Source: Gemmatimonadales bacterium UBA2989
Lineage (GTDB): Bacteria > Gemmatimonadota > Gemmatimonadetes > Longimicrobiales > Gaopeijiaceae
NCBI GenBank assembly: GCA_002346625.1
Contig: DEAF01000001.1
Span: forward strand, 57,033-81,075
DNA length: 24,043 nt
Reading direction: 5' to 3'
Shown here: positions 1-8,200 of the stretch, in pieces
Layout of the letters: every line of letters starts with the position of its first letter
Numbering within the stretch: the first letter of the stretch is position 1
The notes under the pieces: model-generated
What the model saw: the letters and a program-made list of their open reading frames with translations, nothing else
What the model was told of the DNA's origin: nothing
The model's database searches: none
Program-made: the position numbers and the translations under genes

Positions 1-90
1 ATCTGATTCTAACTGACTTCTGTATTTACTGAGGTCAACTCTTGGTCAATTTCCGGCGAGTTAAAGAAAATTCTAATTGGAGTAACACGG

Positions 91-693
91 ATGACGGATG
101 GTGAAAGATCCTTGATCCGGATAAGTGCAGCACTTGCTTCGAGAGAGGAGAAGGCTATTAGCCTAGCCTTCAAAGAAGCTCTTGGAGTTGCGGACAATGG
201 TCAGGTTGAAGAAGTGATCCTCCAATCCTACCTATTTCTAGGTTTCCATACGTCTTTGAATGGTATGGCATTATGGCGAAGTATTTCCGAAACGGATCCA
301 TCATCATCCGAGGCCCTAGATTGTGTTGGATGGGTGGGTAGAGGCGAGGAAGTTTGCAGATCGGTGTATGCGGACAAATACCATAAGCTTCGCCAGAATG
401 TTAGAGATCTGCATCCTGATCTTGAACAGTGGATGATTATGGAAGGATATGGTAAGGTTTTGGGAAGGCCAGGACTATCTTTGAGGATTAGAGAGTTATG
501 TATAGTTGCGAGCTTGGCTGTACTGGGATCCTCCAAACAACTTTATTCGCACCTCTGTGGAGCGCTGAATGTTGGGGCTAATGTTTCTGCAGTTGAAGAA
601 GCCTTAGCTGAAGCCCATTCTTATCTTGATGATTATGAATGCTCTATGTCTATAAAATTATGGAATGAAGTTCAGGAAAGGTATTTTTCTTGA
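91..693 (+). CDS. Carboxymuconolactone decarboxylase (CMD/AhpD-fold) family protein
   Basis: The 200-residue protein has its recognisable part in the C-terminal half. A run reading RELCIVASLAVLG (about residues 134-146) is followed by a histidine at 154 and the sequence GALNVGANVSAVEEAL, the usual helix pattern of the CMD domain. Family members include gamma-carboxymuconolactone decarboxylase and the AhpD alkylhydroperoxidases. The CxxC pair of AhpD is absent here, so a peroxidase role is not supported and the substrate is unknown. The N-terminal half looks like a diverged extension; a single CMD domain is usually about 100-130 residues. The ATG at 91 has a GGAG at 79-82 with good spacing. 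The stop codon TGA (691-693) shares its last base with the ATG of obg, so the two are probably translationally coupled. An obligate role with Obg is not known to me. Family call is fairly firm; specific function is not. Confidence 0.75.
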   Translation: MTDGERSLIRISAALASREEKAISLAFKEALGVADNGQVEEVILQSYLFLGFHTSLNGMALWRSISETDPSSSEALDCVGWVGRGEEVCRSVYADKYHKLRQNVRDLHPDLEQWMIMEGYGKVLGRPGLSLRIRELCIVASLAVLGSSKQLYSHLCGALNVGANVSAVEEALAEAHSYLDDYECSMSIKLWNEVQERYFS

Positions 694-1724
694 TGTTCAT
701 AGATAGGGCTATTATCGAAGTTAATGGAGGAGCGGGAGGTTCTGGATCTGAAGCATACCGTCGAGAGAAAGGTGTGCCAAGAGGTGGGCCCGCAGGTGGT
801 GATGGTGGTGATGGTGGTGACGTTATAATATTGGCTGACATACAGCTTTCTACATTAATGGATTTTCGTTACCGCAAGCATCATAAGGCAGAGCGAGGTC
901 TCCATGGTTCCGGTAATAAAAAGACTGGGAAAAGTGGTTCTGACCTAATAATCCGTGTACCATCCGGGACGGTTGTTAGGGATGCCGACACCCATGATTT
1001 TATAGGGGAATTGATAAAATCTGGAGATCGGTTGGTAGTGGCTAAAGGTGGAAGAGGGGGGAGGGGTAACACTCATTTTACTACATCTACAAATCAAACC
1101 CCTTTGCGCTTTGAACAGGGTGAAAAAGGAGAGGAGCGTAGAGTAGAACTCGAACTCAAACTAATTGCAGATATCGGTCTTGTAGGTAAGCCTAATTCGG
1201 GAAAATCTACGTTGCTAGGAAACGTATCCAGTGCTAATCCAAAGGTGGCTGACTATCCATTTACAACCCTAGAACCTAACCTTGGTATAGTAGAGCTTGC
1301 AGATTTTAGAACTTTTGTCATCGCTGACATTCCTGGAATAATTGAGGGAGCACATGAGGGTAAAGGACTCGGACTTAAATTTCTACGTCATATTGAGCGT
1401 ACGAGAACTCTAGCCTTATTAGTTTCTGTAGATTCACCTGATCCTCAATCCGAATATAGGGAGCTCCGTAAAGAATTGGCTGCTTATTCTGCGGATTTAC
1501 GTGAACGACCGCATTGTGTAGTACTTACCAAATCTGATCTTTTAAATTCGGAGGATTCTACACCCTATATAGAAGCCCCTGAAGCATGGGCGATATTCAC
1601 TGTTTCGTCCGTATCTAGGTCGGGACTGAATGATCTCTTAGAAGCGTTATGGGGAAGGACGCAAGAATCTCTTCAAAAGGAAGACGAGTATCAGGACTTA
1701 TGGTCTTCTCCAGGGATATCTTGA
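693..1724 (+). CDS. obgE: Obg/CgtA ribosome-associated GTPase
   Basis: Obg is an essential GTPase that binds the 50S subunit and links ribosome maturation to stress and growth control. The first ~158 residues form the glycine-rich Obg domain, with GGAGGSGSEAYRREK near the N-terminus. The G domain follows: G1 GKPNSGKS at 165-172 (the family more often has NAGKS), the G2 region DYPFTTLEPN, G3 DIPG at 212-215, G4 TKSD at 279-282 (a variant of NKxD) and a G5-like SSVS. At 343 residues it lacks the long C-terminal extensions of some homologues. I chose the ATG at 693 rather than the TTG at 690: it gives the family N-terminus MFIDRA and overlaps the preceding stop as TGATG. The Shine-Dalgarno site is AGGAAAGG at 674-681. 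The usual upstream partners rplU and rpmA are replaced here by a CMD-fold gene. Confidence 0.96.
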   Translation: MFIDRAIIEVNGGAGGSGSEAYRREKGVPRGGPAGGDGGDGGDVIILADIQLSTLMDFRYRKHHKAERGLHGSGNKKTGKSGSDLIIRVPSGTVVRDADTHDFIGELIKSGDRLVVAKGGRGGRGNTHFTTSTNQTPLRFEQGEKGEERRVELELKLIADIGLVGKPNSGKSTLLGNVSSANPKVADYPFTTLEPNLGIVELADFRTFVIADIPGIIEGAHEGKGLGLKFLRHIERTRTLALLVSVDSPDPQSEYRELRKELAAYSADLRERPHCVVLTKSDLLNSEDSTPYIEAPEAWAIFTVSSVSRSGLNDLLEALWGRTQESLQKEDEYQDLWSSPGIS

Positions 1725-1749
1725 ATGACTAAAAGGTATATTATCTATA

Positions 1750-2895
1750 ATGGCTGACTATTATGATCTGCTGGATGTTCCCAGAAATGCCAGTATTGAT
1801 GACATCAAAAAGTCTTATCGTAAACTTGCCTTCAAATATCATCCTGATCGCAACAAGGGATCTAAGGATATGGAAGATCTCTTCAAAGAGGTAACAGAGG
1901 CATACGAAGTCCTAAGTGACCCAGAGAAACGCTCTGTATATGATCGTTATGGAGAACAGGGACTTAAGGGTAGTATGGGTGCTGCTGGGGGATTTGATTT
2001 TTCTGATGCTATTGAGATTTTCATGCGTGATTTTGGCGGTGCAGGAGGATTTGGAGATCTTTTTGGTGGACGTCATAGAGGAGAACCACACACATCTCGT
2101 AAAGGACAGACAATCAAAGTTAAGGTTCCATTAACTTTAATTGATGTTAAAAGAGGAACTACTAAAACCATTCGTGTCTCAGTATTGGGTTCTTGTGATT
2201 CTTGTGATGGAACTGGGGCAACTGAAGGATCGGGTCCAGTTGCCTGTTCAGCATGTTCAGGATCCGGTGAAGAAAGGCATGTTCAGCGTTCTGTATTCGG
2301 ACAATTCGTAAGTGTATCTACATGTCGTACATGTGGTGGCGAAGGTACTCTGATTGACAATCCCTGTACTAAGTGTAGGGGAGATGGACGAACACGCACA
2401 CAGAAAGAGATTGAGGTAGATATTCCAGCTGGTGTAACATCTGATAATTTTATTACTCTGCGAGGTGAGGGAAATATTGGCCCCCGGGGTGGAAGCCGGG
2501 GTGATATAGTCGCTGTTCTAGAAGTGGAAAAGGATACTATTTTTGTAAGGAATGGTATGAATTTGGGATATGAATTGCCTATTACTTTTTCGCAAGCAGC
2601 ATTAGGAGATGAGGTGGAAGTCCCCACAGTAGATGGTACTGTAATCCTCACTATTCCTCCTGGAATTCAGAACGGTGAGGTTCTTAGGATTCGTGGGCAT
2701 GGTCTCCCCGAACTAAACGGGAGAAATGTTGGGGATCAATTGGTCTATATCGTGGTGTGGACTCCAGACAATCTAACTACGGATCAAGAAGAAATTTTTC
2801 AAGCACTGCGAAACGTGGAAAATTCTGCTCCAGGTAAGATCAAGAGGGAATTACAAAAAAGCCTATGGTCTCGGGTCAAAGAAGCTTTCACATAA
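1750..2895 (+). CDS. dnaJ: Chaperone DnaJ (Hsp40)
   Basis: DnaJ delivers unfolded clients to DnaK and stimulates its ATPase through the J domain. This 381-residue protein has the full type I layout: a J domain with HPD at 31-33, a Gly/Phe-rich linker (about 75-115), four CxxCxGxG-type zinc repeats starting at Cys149 (CDSCDGTG, CSACSGSG, CRTCGGEG, CTKCRGDG), and the two C-terminal substrate-binding domains with an IPPGIQNGEVLRIRGHG stretch. Length is normal. The ATG at 1750 follows obg by 25 bases with only a weak AAAAGG upstream. The usual heat-shock partners hrcA, grpE and dnaK are not in the window, and I see no CIRCE-type operator ahead of it, so it is probably co-transcribed with obg. Confidence 0.97.
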   Translation: MADYYDLLDVPRNASIDDIKKSYRKLAFKYHPDRNKGSKDMEDLFKEVTEAYEVLSDPEKRSVYDRYGEQGLKGSMGAAGGFDFSDAIEIFMRDFGGAGGFGDLFGGRHRGEPHTSRKGQTIKVKVPLTLIDVKRGTTKTIRVSVLGSCDSCDGTGATEGSGPVACSACSGSGEERHVQRSVFGQFVSVSTCRTCGGEGTLIDNPCTKCRGDGRTRTQKEIEVDIPAGVTSDNFITLRGEGNIGPRGGSRGDIVAVLEVEKDTIFVRNGMNLGYELPITFSQAALGDEVEVPTVDGTVILTIPPGIQNGEVLRIRGHGLPELNGRNVGDQLVYIVVWTPDNLTTDQEEIFQALRNVENSAPGKIKRELQKSLWSRVKEAFT

Positions 2896-2963
2896 ATATG
2901 AACGATAGGATTTACTATTTTAAATTAAAGTTATGTTTGTTTTTATGACCTTTTATTTTCGGG

Positions 2964-3128
2964 ATGATCCAAGTTGTTTCCTGCGGTGATCTTTATGGGA
3001 TTCTCAGAAGTCTGATTAACCGTATCGAGATCACAAGCAACCAAAGATTTCATAAAAGTGTAATATCTATATTGTATAATGATTCCCCAGATGTAAGTTG
3101 CGTTGACCACTATTGGAGCTTCGGATAG
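2964..3128 (+). CDS. Doubtful 54-residue ORF in the dnaJ-yqeY gap
   Basis: An ATG at 2964 opens 54 codons ending in TAG at 3126-3128. It begins MIQVVSCGDLYGILRSL and carries several basic residues later. There is no Shine-Dalgarno site, and a perfect TATAAT box lies inside it. It occupies the place where many bacteria carry rpsU (ribosomal protein S21) directly before yqeY and dnaG. Its start faintly recalls the S21 pattern of a beta strand, an acidic turn and an LR-containing helix. The resemblance is too weak to call homology: the conserved arginine-rich core is missing. It could be a decayed S21 gene, an unrelated small gene, or chance. The rest of the 2896-3138 gap shows no other ORF or RNA that I recognise. 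Confidence 0.15.
   Translation: MIQVVSCGDLYGILRSLINRIEITSNQRFHKSVISILYNDSPDVSCVDHYWSFG
3075..3080 (+). promoter_or_regulatory. Candidate -10 box ahead of yqeY-dnaG
   Basis: A perfect TATAAT lies about 60 bases before the yqeY start. No good -35 hexamer is present at 16-18 bases upstream (the sequence there is ATAAAA-like), and the bases just before it are TTG rather than the TGn of an extended -10. It is a plausible start point for the yqeY-dnaG-zinc ribbon-recJ run, which follows a 243-base gap, but half the promoter is unsupported. Confidence 0.35.
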
Positions 3129-3138
3129 CTTTTCCATC

Positions 3139-3576
3139 ATGCCGACTGATCTTAAGCAACAGATCCAGAATGATCTAATAGAAGCTCGAAAGTCTCGTGA
3201 TAGGTTTCGAACTGTGGTTATTACGACACTCCTATCGGAGGTTAAAAACCGAGAGATTGAGGAACGGGGTGATTTAGACGAAGAAGGAGTTCGGGCTGTT
3301 ATTGCTAGAGCTATCAAGCAGCGTCTTGATTCTTCGGAACAGATGAGGTCAGGTGGTCGTCCTGAGCTAGCCGACAAGGAAGATGCCGAAGTTGAGATTC
3401 TTAAAGGCTATCTACCTCCGTCCCTTACTGAAGAAGAAGTACGTATAATTGTGCAGAATGCTATTGCTACAGGGATCAACCAGATGGGCCCTCTCATGGG
3501 TATCATTATGCCTCAGATTAGGGGGCGATTTTCTGGTAAGGAGGCCAACCGCATAGTTCGGGAGGAGTTGGAGTGA
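3139..3576 (+). CDS. yqeY: GatB/YqeY domain protein
   Basis: This 145-residue protein has the family's full length and landmarks: a start of the type MPTDLKQQIQNDLIEARKSRD, then EILKGYLPPSLTEEEV in the middle and a C-terminal MGPLMGIIMPQIRGRFSGKEAN stretch. The domain matches the C-terminal tRNA-binding part of the GatB subunit of tRNA amidotransferase. The free-standing protein is widespread but its exact function is not established. The ATG at 3139 is preferred over an in-frame TTG at 3103 because the family N-terminus begins there. The Shine-Dalgarno site is poor. The order yqeY-dnaG is conserved in many bacteria and fits a transcript running into the primase gene. Confidence 0.93.
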   Translation: MPTDLKQQIQNDLIEARKSRDRFRTVVITTLLSEVKNREIEERGDLDEEGVRAVIARAIKQRLDSSEQMRSGGRPELADKEDAEVEILKGYLPPSLTEEEVRIIVQNAIATGINQMGPLMGIIMPQIRGRFSGKEANRIVREELE

Positions 3577-3583
3577 ACTTCAA

Positions 3584-5380
3584 GTGATTCCAGATATTGA
3601 AGTAGAGGAAGTCCGTGCAAGGGCTGATATCGTTGAAATAATTAACGAAATCGTACCCTTAAAAAAGTCTGGACAGAACTATAAGGCTTGTTGCCCGTTC
3701 CACGAAGAAAAAACCCCTAGTTTCAACGTCAATCCAAAGGGTTTTTATAAGTGTTTTGGATGTGAAGAATCGGGAGATGTTTTTTCGTTTTTAATGAAGC
3801 GTATGGGGATGGATTTTGTTGATGCCGTTAAACATGTGGCCCAAAGGACAGGTGTAGATATTCATGAAGTTAAGAATGATCAAAAAGAGGAAGATCCATT
3901 CAGGCATCTTTATGATACAACTGCTTTTGCCAGGATGTTTTTCAAAGACTCACTCTGGGATCAAAACCTAGGGAACGAAGCTCGATCTTACTTAGAGCAA
4001 AGAGGAATAGACAGAGAGATCGCTGAACGCTTCTCTTTAGGATTTGCTCCAGATGAATGGCGTGGACTTCGTGATGCCGCGTCCCATCACGGAATTGAAG
4101 ATGATACACTTTTAGAAGTAGGACTTTTGATCCAGAGTGATAATGCACAAGAACCTTATGATCGCTTCAGGGGAAGAATAACTTTTTCGATTGAGGATTT
4201 AGGAGGGAGGGTTCTGGGATTCGGTGGACGTGTACTCAATTCTGACAAAGAAGGAGTTCCTAAGTACTTGAATTCACCAGAATCACCTATCTATCACAAA
4301 GGTGAGACCCTCTATGGATTAAGTTGGGCGAAGAATGCTATTCGTAGAAAGGACGCTGCTCTGGTGGTGGAAGGATATATGGATACAGTATCATTAGTTG
4401 CGGCTGGATTCGATAATACGGTAGCACCACTAGGAACGTCTCTGACTAATGAGCAGGCATTATTGCTTGGTCGTTACACAACGCGAGTCTACATTCTTTT
4501 TGATAGTGACGTCGCAGGCCTCAAGGCCACATTTAGGGCTGGAGATATTTTGTTGGCTGCAGGACTCCATCCTTCTGTGGTCACCCTTCCTCCAGGAGAA
4601 GATCCCGATACACTGGTTCATAAAGAAGGACCTGAGGGTCTCCAAAGTTATATTGATCAGGCATTTGATGTTCTTGATCGCAAGATTCAAATCCTTGAAG
4701 AGAAAGATCATTTCTCTGGAATTGATCGCACTCGAAATGCTGTAGACAGACTTTTGCCAACTCTTAGAGCAGTTAAGGATCCTACACTCCGGGATATCTA
4801 TATTGCTAAAGTTTCTGATCGCACAGGGGTGCGTCGAGATACCCTTGAAGAGGAATTAGCAAGAATTACTACTGCCGTGTCACATTCTTTCTCTAAATCT
4901 CGGTCAAAATCTAAAGACGTCAGTACACCAGCTCTTCCTCTTATGGGACCAGAACGTGAACTTCTCCTACTGATGATCAAAGATAGGAATTGGATCGTAA
5001 GGGTAGGTGAACATCTTGGCCCTGATGATTTTATAGATCTTAGATATCGAAATATCTTTGAAATGCTCCTTGAAAATCCTGAATTTACACATCCACCTAC
5101 TGGACTATCAGCTGCTGCTAATAAGATATTAGAGGAATTGTTGGCAGATCCTAAAGATATTAGCCAGTCACAGCGGGTGTTCGAAGAATCTTTGAGTAAA
5201 ATTCAGAGTATGGTTTTGCAGAAGAGCATTGATGAAATTGATCGTCTTATACAAGAGACAAAAGATCCAGAACTGCGTACCGAGCTATTGACTGAAAAAG
5301 CTAGTTTAGGTAAACAGCGCCGTGAACTTGTCCTTGATTGGTCGTCTGCTGCACGTATAACTCTTAAAAATAATCGATAG
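3584..5380 (+). CDS. dnaG: DNA primase DnaG
   Basis: DnaG makes the RNA primers for the lagging strand and works with the DnaB helicase at the fork. The N-terminal CHC2 zinc finger is complete (Cys37, His40, Cys57, Cys60, within CCPFHEEKTPSF and KCFGCEESGD). The catalytic core contains the conserved SPIYHKGETLYGL segment and the Toprim motifs: VVEGYMD with Glu263, then FDSDVAG with Asp307 and Asp309. The region from about 380 to 598 is the weakly conserved helicase-interaction part. Length (598) is typical. The start is GTG at 3584, eight bases after the yqeY stop, with GGAG at 3570-3573 overlapping the end of yqeY. No sigma factor gene follows, unlike the rpsU-dnaG-rpoD arrangement of E. coli. 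Confidence 0.97.
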   Translation: MIPDIEVEEVRARADIVEIINEIVPLKKSGQNYKACCPFHEEKTPSFNVNPKGFYKCFGCEESGDVFSFLMKRMGMDFVDAVKHVAQRTGVDIHEVKNDQKEEDPFRHLYDTTAFARMFFKDSLWDQNLGNEARSYLEQRGIDREIAERFSLGFAPDEWRGLRDAASHHGIEDDTLLEVGLLIQSDNAQEPYDRFRGRITFSIEDLGGRVLGFGGRVLNSDKEGVPKYLNSPESPIYHKGETLYGLSWAKNAIRRKDAALVVEGYMDTVSLVAAGFDNTVAPLGTSLTNEQALLLGRYTTRVYILFDSDVAGLKATFRAGDILLAAGLHPSVVTLPPGEDPDTLVHKEGPEGLQSYIDQAFDVLDRKIQILEEKDHFSGIDRTRNAVDRLLPTLRAVKDPTLRDIYIAKVSDRTGVRRDTLEEELARITTAVSHSFSKSRSKSKDVSTPALPLMGPERELLLLMIKDRNWIVRVGEHLGPDDFIDLRYRNIFEMLLENPEFTHPPTGLSAAANKILEELLADPKDISQSQRVFEESLSKIQSMVLQKSIDEIDRLIQETKDPELRTELLTEKASLGKQRRELVLDWSSAARITLKNNR

Positions 5381-5401
5381 ACATTCAATAAAAGAGAATC
5401 T

Positions 5402-6418
5402 ATGAAATCTCAGAAACAGTCATCACTAAATGAACTCCAGAAAATCGATCAAGAGATTATTTCTATCGAATCCGTTGTTAACACTTTTGATTCCAAGCTT
5501 GAAGAGGTTGGGGAGCCCATTTATGACCTTGAAAAAGAAGTACAAGCTCTGAAGGCTAGGTTGCAGGAAGTAAGGCTTGAAGAAAACAGGTTGGAGTTAT
5601 CTATAGAAGATCGGCGGGTACGTTCTGCTAAGCTTGAGGAAAGAATGAACGAAGTCCGTAATGTAAGAGAAGAAGCTGCAGTGCAAGCTGAATTAGATAT
5701 GGTCCAACGGACCCTTGAGAATTACGAACAAGAAGCTCTAAGTCAACTGGATCAAATACGCCGACTCGAAGAAGCCCTCGATGAACATGAACAGGCATAT
5801 GAACAGGCATTGACTGAAATAGAACCTAGACGCCTAGAGCTGATCAACGAGCAAGAAAATGCCAAAGTACAACTGAAAGCACTAAAAGATAAAAGAGATG
5901 ATTTTGCTGATAGCATTAATCCTGAAGAGCGTCGCGTTTACGAGAGTATAATGTCAGGGTCTCGGGATGTTGCTGTTTCAGAGATAACACAAGACGGAGC
6001 TTGTGGTAATTGTTTCTGTGTGATCCCCCTCCAGGTTCAGAATGAAATCAGGAGTTCGATCAAGATGATTAGGTGTGAAGGATGTGGGGTTATTCTAACA
6101 CCTGAGTCTGGTGAAGGGATTGCTAAAGCACAGGAAGAAAATGCCCGTATAGAAGCTGCTCTCCGTTTTGCTGCAGACTCTACGGGAGATGAGGATCTAG
6201 TTGGTTTGGTGCAAGAGGAAGTGATCGTAGGAGATGAAGCAGACGAAGGAATTGTATTGGAGGAAGATCATATTAGTGGAGATGCCGATAATGCTGAATC
6301 GGACGTTGAAATTAAAAATCTATTTAATAAAGATTCAGATCATCTGGTTGATGGAGTAATAGATAGTATTCCCGATGCAGAAGGACGTGAGGAAGACATA
6401 ACTGAAGGATCTGTCTAA
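5402..6418 (+). CDS. Coiled-coil protein with C4-type zinc ribbon (CT398-like)
   Basis: Residues 1 to about 180 are a long coiled coil rich in Glu, Leu, Arg and Gln. A C4 zinc ribbon follows, with CGNC at 201-204 and CEGC at 225-228. This is the layout of the CT398/HP0958-like zinc-ribbon family. HP0958 of Helicobacter is linked to flagellar gene control and sigma54, but most members are uncharacterised and I do not transfer that role. After about residue 240 there is a strongly acidic tail of roughly 95 residues, an extension beyond the usual ~240-residue family length. The ATG at 5402 follows an AAAAGAGAA stretch. It lies 21 bases after dnaG and 24 bases before recJ, so it is probably co-expressed with replication and repair genes. 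Family assignment is good; function is unknown. Confidence 0.85.
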   Translation: MKSQKQSSLNELQKIDQEIISIESVVNTFDSKLEEVGEPIYDLEKEVQALKARLQEVRLEENRLELSIEDRRVRSAKLEERMNEVRNVREEAAVQAELDMVQRTLENYEQEALSQLDQIRRLEEALDEHEQAYEQALTEIEPRRLELINEQENAKVQLKALKDKRDDFADSINPEERRVYESIMSGSRDVAVSEITQDGACGNCFCVIPLQVQNEIRSSIKMIRCEGCGVILTPESGEGIAKAQEENARIEAALRFAADSTGDEDLVGLVQEEVIVGDEADEGIVLEEDHISGDADNAESDVEIKNLFNKDSDHLVDGVIDSIPDAEGREEDITEGSV

Positions 6419-6442
6419 GTATAGATATATGGCATTACTGAT

Positions 6443-8200
6443 GTGGATGACGTGAGTTCGGCATCTTATTCTGCACTTCCAGTGCTAGTACCTGTCTGGG
6501 AAGAACCGCCATCAGCTCCCAAAGACAAGGTTAGGATTCTAGGAGAGGAACTTTTAATCCCTGAACCACTTTGTGTGCTATTAGTAAATCGTGGTATAAC
6601 TGATCCTGAAAAAGCTAAGAGATTTTTGAGGCCTCTGCTATCAGACTTACATCCCGCTACTCTACTTTCTGATAGCAAAAAGGCGGTAGGACGAATAATA
6701 AGGGCCATTGAATATGAAGAAACAATCTTGGTGCATGGTGACTACGATGTAGATGGCTTATCAGGATCTGCTTTATTAACACATTGGATTAGGAGATTGG
6801 GAGGAAATGTAGTTCCTTTTGTCCCCCATCGTGTCAGAAACGGCTATGACCTAGGCCCCGCAGGACTAGAACAAGCTAAGATCTCTGAAGCATCTCTAAT
6901 TATTACAGTAGACTCAGGTATCCGAGCCTATCAAACTGTTGTAGATGCTAACTCATTTGGTATCGATGTGGTTATTACCGATCATCACACTCCAGGAGAA
7001 AACCTTCCTCCTGCACTCGCTGTTGTTAACCCCAACCGATCTGACTGTTTGTATCCTAATAAGGATCTTTGTGGAACAGGTGTTGCGTACAGGATTTGCG
7101 AGTTGCTAGCTGATGAGCAAGGGGTAGATCACGAAGAGTTGCACGATTTCTTGGATCTTGTAGCTATAGCTACTATTGCCGATGTAGTTCCATTGAATAA
7201 CGAAAATCGTACTCTAGTTAGGTATGGCCTCAAAGCTTTGGCACACACAAAGATTATTGGATTACAGGTTCTTATGGAGAGATCGGGGTTGAAGGGCTCA
7301 CTGCTTGAATCTGGTCAAGTTGCATTCAAAATTGCACCACTTATAAATGCTGCGGGGCGCATGGCAGAACCCATGGTTGCTTTAGATCTACTTATGACGG
7401 CAGATCCTGTACGAGCTGAAGAAATTGTTGATGATCTAGAAATTTACAACGCTGAACGTCGTGATGAGGAATCCAGTATCTTAGGAGAAGCGTTAGATAG
7501 GTTGGCTGAGGAATATCAAGAGGAAAAGGATTTCGGCGTAGTACTGGAAGGTGAAGGCTGGCATCCTGGAGTTATCGGTATAGTAGCATCACGTATTGTA
7601 GATAGAATCCACCGACCGACAGTATTAGTTGCTATGAAAGATGGGCGAGGTCGGGGTAGTGCCAGGTCCATTCCAAATTTTAACCTCTATGATGCCTTGA
7701 ATGCATGCCGGGAGTACTTGGATTCTTTTGGGGGGCACAGGGTAGCTGCGGGAATTAATATTGCATCTGATTATGTAGATGATTTCAAGTACGCTTTTAA
7801 TACGGAGGCTCGTGATCGTTTAAAAGGACAACATCTACATCCAAAGATCATAACTGACCTAGAAATCAATTTGTCTGATGCAACCGAGGAATTAGCACAT
7901 TTCCTTACATATTTCGGGCCTTTTGGGATTGGTAATCCCACTCCTGTTTTTGTAGCTCGTGATGTTGAATTGCAGGGAACACCTCGAGAGGTTGGCAAGG
8001 GTCATCTCAAGCTAGGATTAATGCAGTCCGGGAGCATTATTGAAGCTATTGGCTTTGGCCTAGTAAAACGTATTTCGCCTGAATCATTGAATGATGGTAA
8101 TGTGGATTTAGCTTTCAAGCTCAAAATAAGTATGTTTCGCGGTCGTCGTCAGGTTGAAGCCCACCTCCTTGATGTGCGGCCACATGCTAGTATAGCGTGA
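6443..8200 (+). CDS. recJ: Single-strand-specific 5'-3' exonuclease RecJ
   Basis: RecJ degrades single-stranded DNA from the 5' end in recombination, mismatch repair and base excision repair. It is a metal-dependent DHH phosphoesterase. Motif I is HGDYDVDG (His98-Gly105), the DHH motif is at 180-182, the NAAGRM segment is present, and the DHHA1 signature GGH is at 430-432 with the family's WHPGVIGIVASRI before it. The C-terminal part contains the FGPFGIGNPTPVF segment of the OB-fold region. Length (585) is typical. The start is GTG at 6443; nearby ATGs at 6430 and 6441 are out of frame and end quickly. No clear Shine-Dalgarno site is seen, and a second in-frame GTG at 6452 is possible. The stop overlaps the rsmD start by four bases. 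Confidence 0.96.
   Translation: MDDVSSASYSALPVLVPVWEEPPSAPKDKVRILGEELLIPEPLCVLLVNRGITDPEKAKRFLRPLLSDLHPATLLSDSKKAVGRIIRAIEYEETILVHGDYDVDGLSGSALLTHWIRRLGGNVVPFVPHRVRNGYDLGPAGLEQAKISEASLIITVDSGIRAYQTVVDANSFGIDVVITDHHTPGENLPPALAVVNPNRSDCLYPNKDLCGTGVAYRICELLADEQGVDHEELHDFLDLVAIATIADVVPLNNENRTLVRYGLKALAHTKIIGLQVLMERSGLKGSLLESGQVAFKIAPLINAAGRMAEPMVALDLLMTADPVRAEEIVDDLEIYNAERRDEESSILGEALDRLAEEYQEEKDFGVVLEGEGWHPGVIGIVASRIVDRIHRPTVLVAMKDGRGRGSARSIPNFNLYDALNACREYLDSFGGHRVAAGINIASDYVDDFKYAFNTEARDRLKGQHLHPKIITDLEINLSDATEELAHFLTYFGPFGIGNPTPVFVARDVELQGTPREVGKGHLKLGLMQSGSIIEAIGFGLVKRISPESLNDGNVDLAFKLKISMFRGRRQVEAHLLDVRPHASIA

Noticed and set aside
33..49. GGTCAA repeated 11 bases apart near the window start
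   Set aside because: Only two six-base copies, no known regulator matched, and the upstream context is cut off by the window edge.
1..90. Possible end of an upstream gene
   Set aside because: All three + frames reach a stop within about 35 bases, so nothing can be identified.
2943..3377. A 144-codon minus strand ORF spanning the dnaJ-yqeY gap
   Set aside because: More than half lies antisense to yqeY, the protein has low-complexity Ser/Arg runs, and there is no Shine-Dalgarno site.
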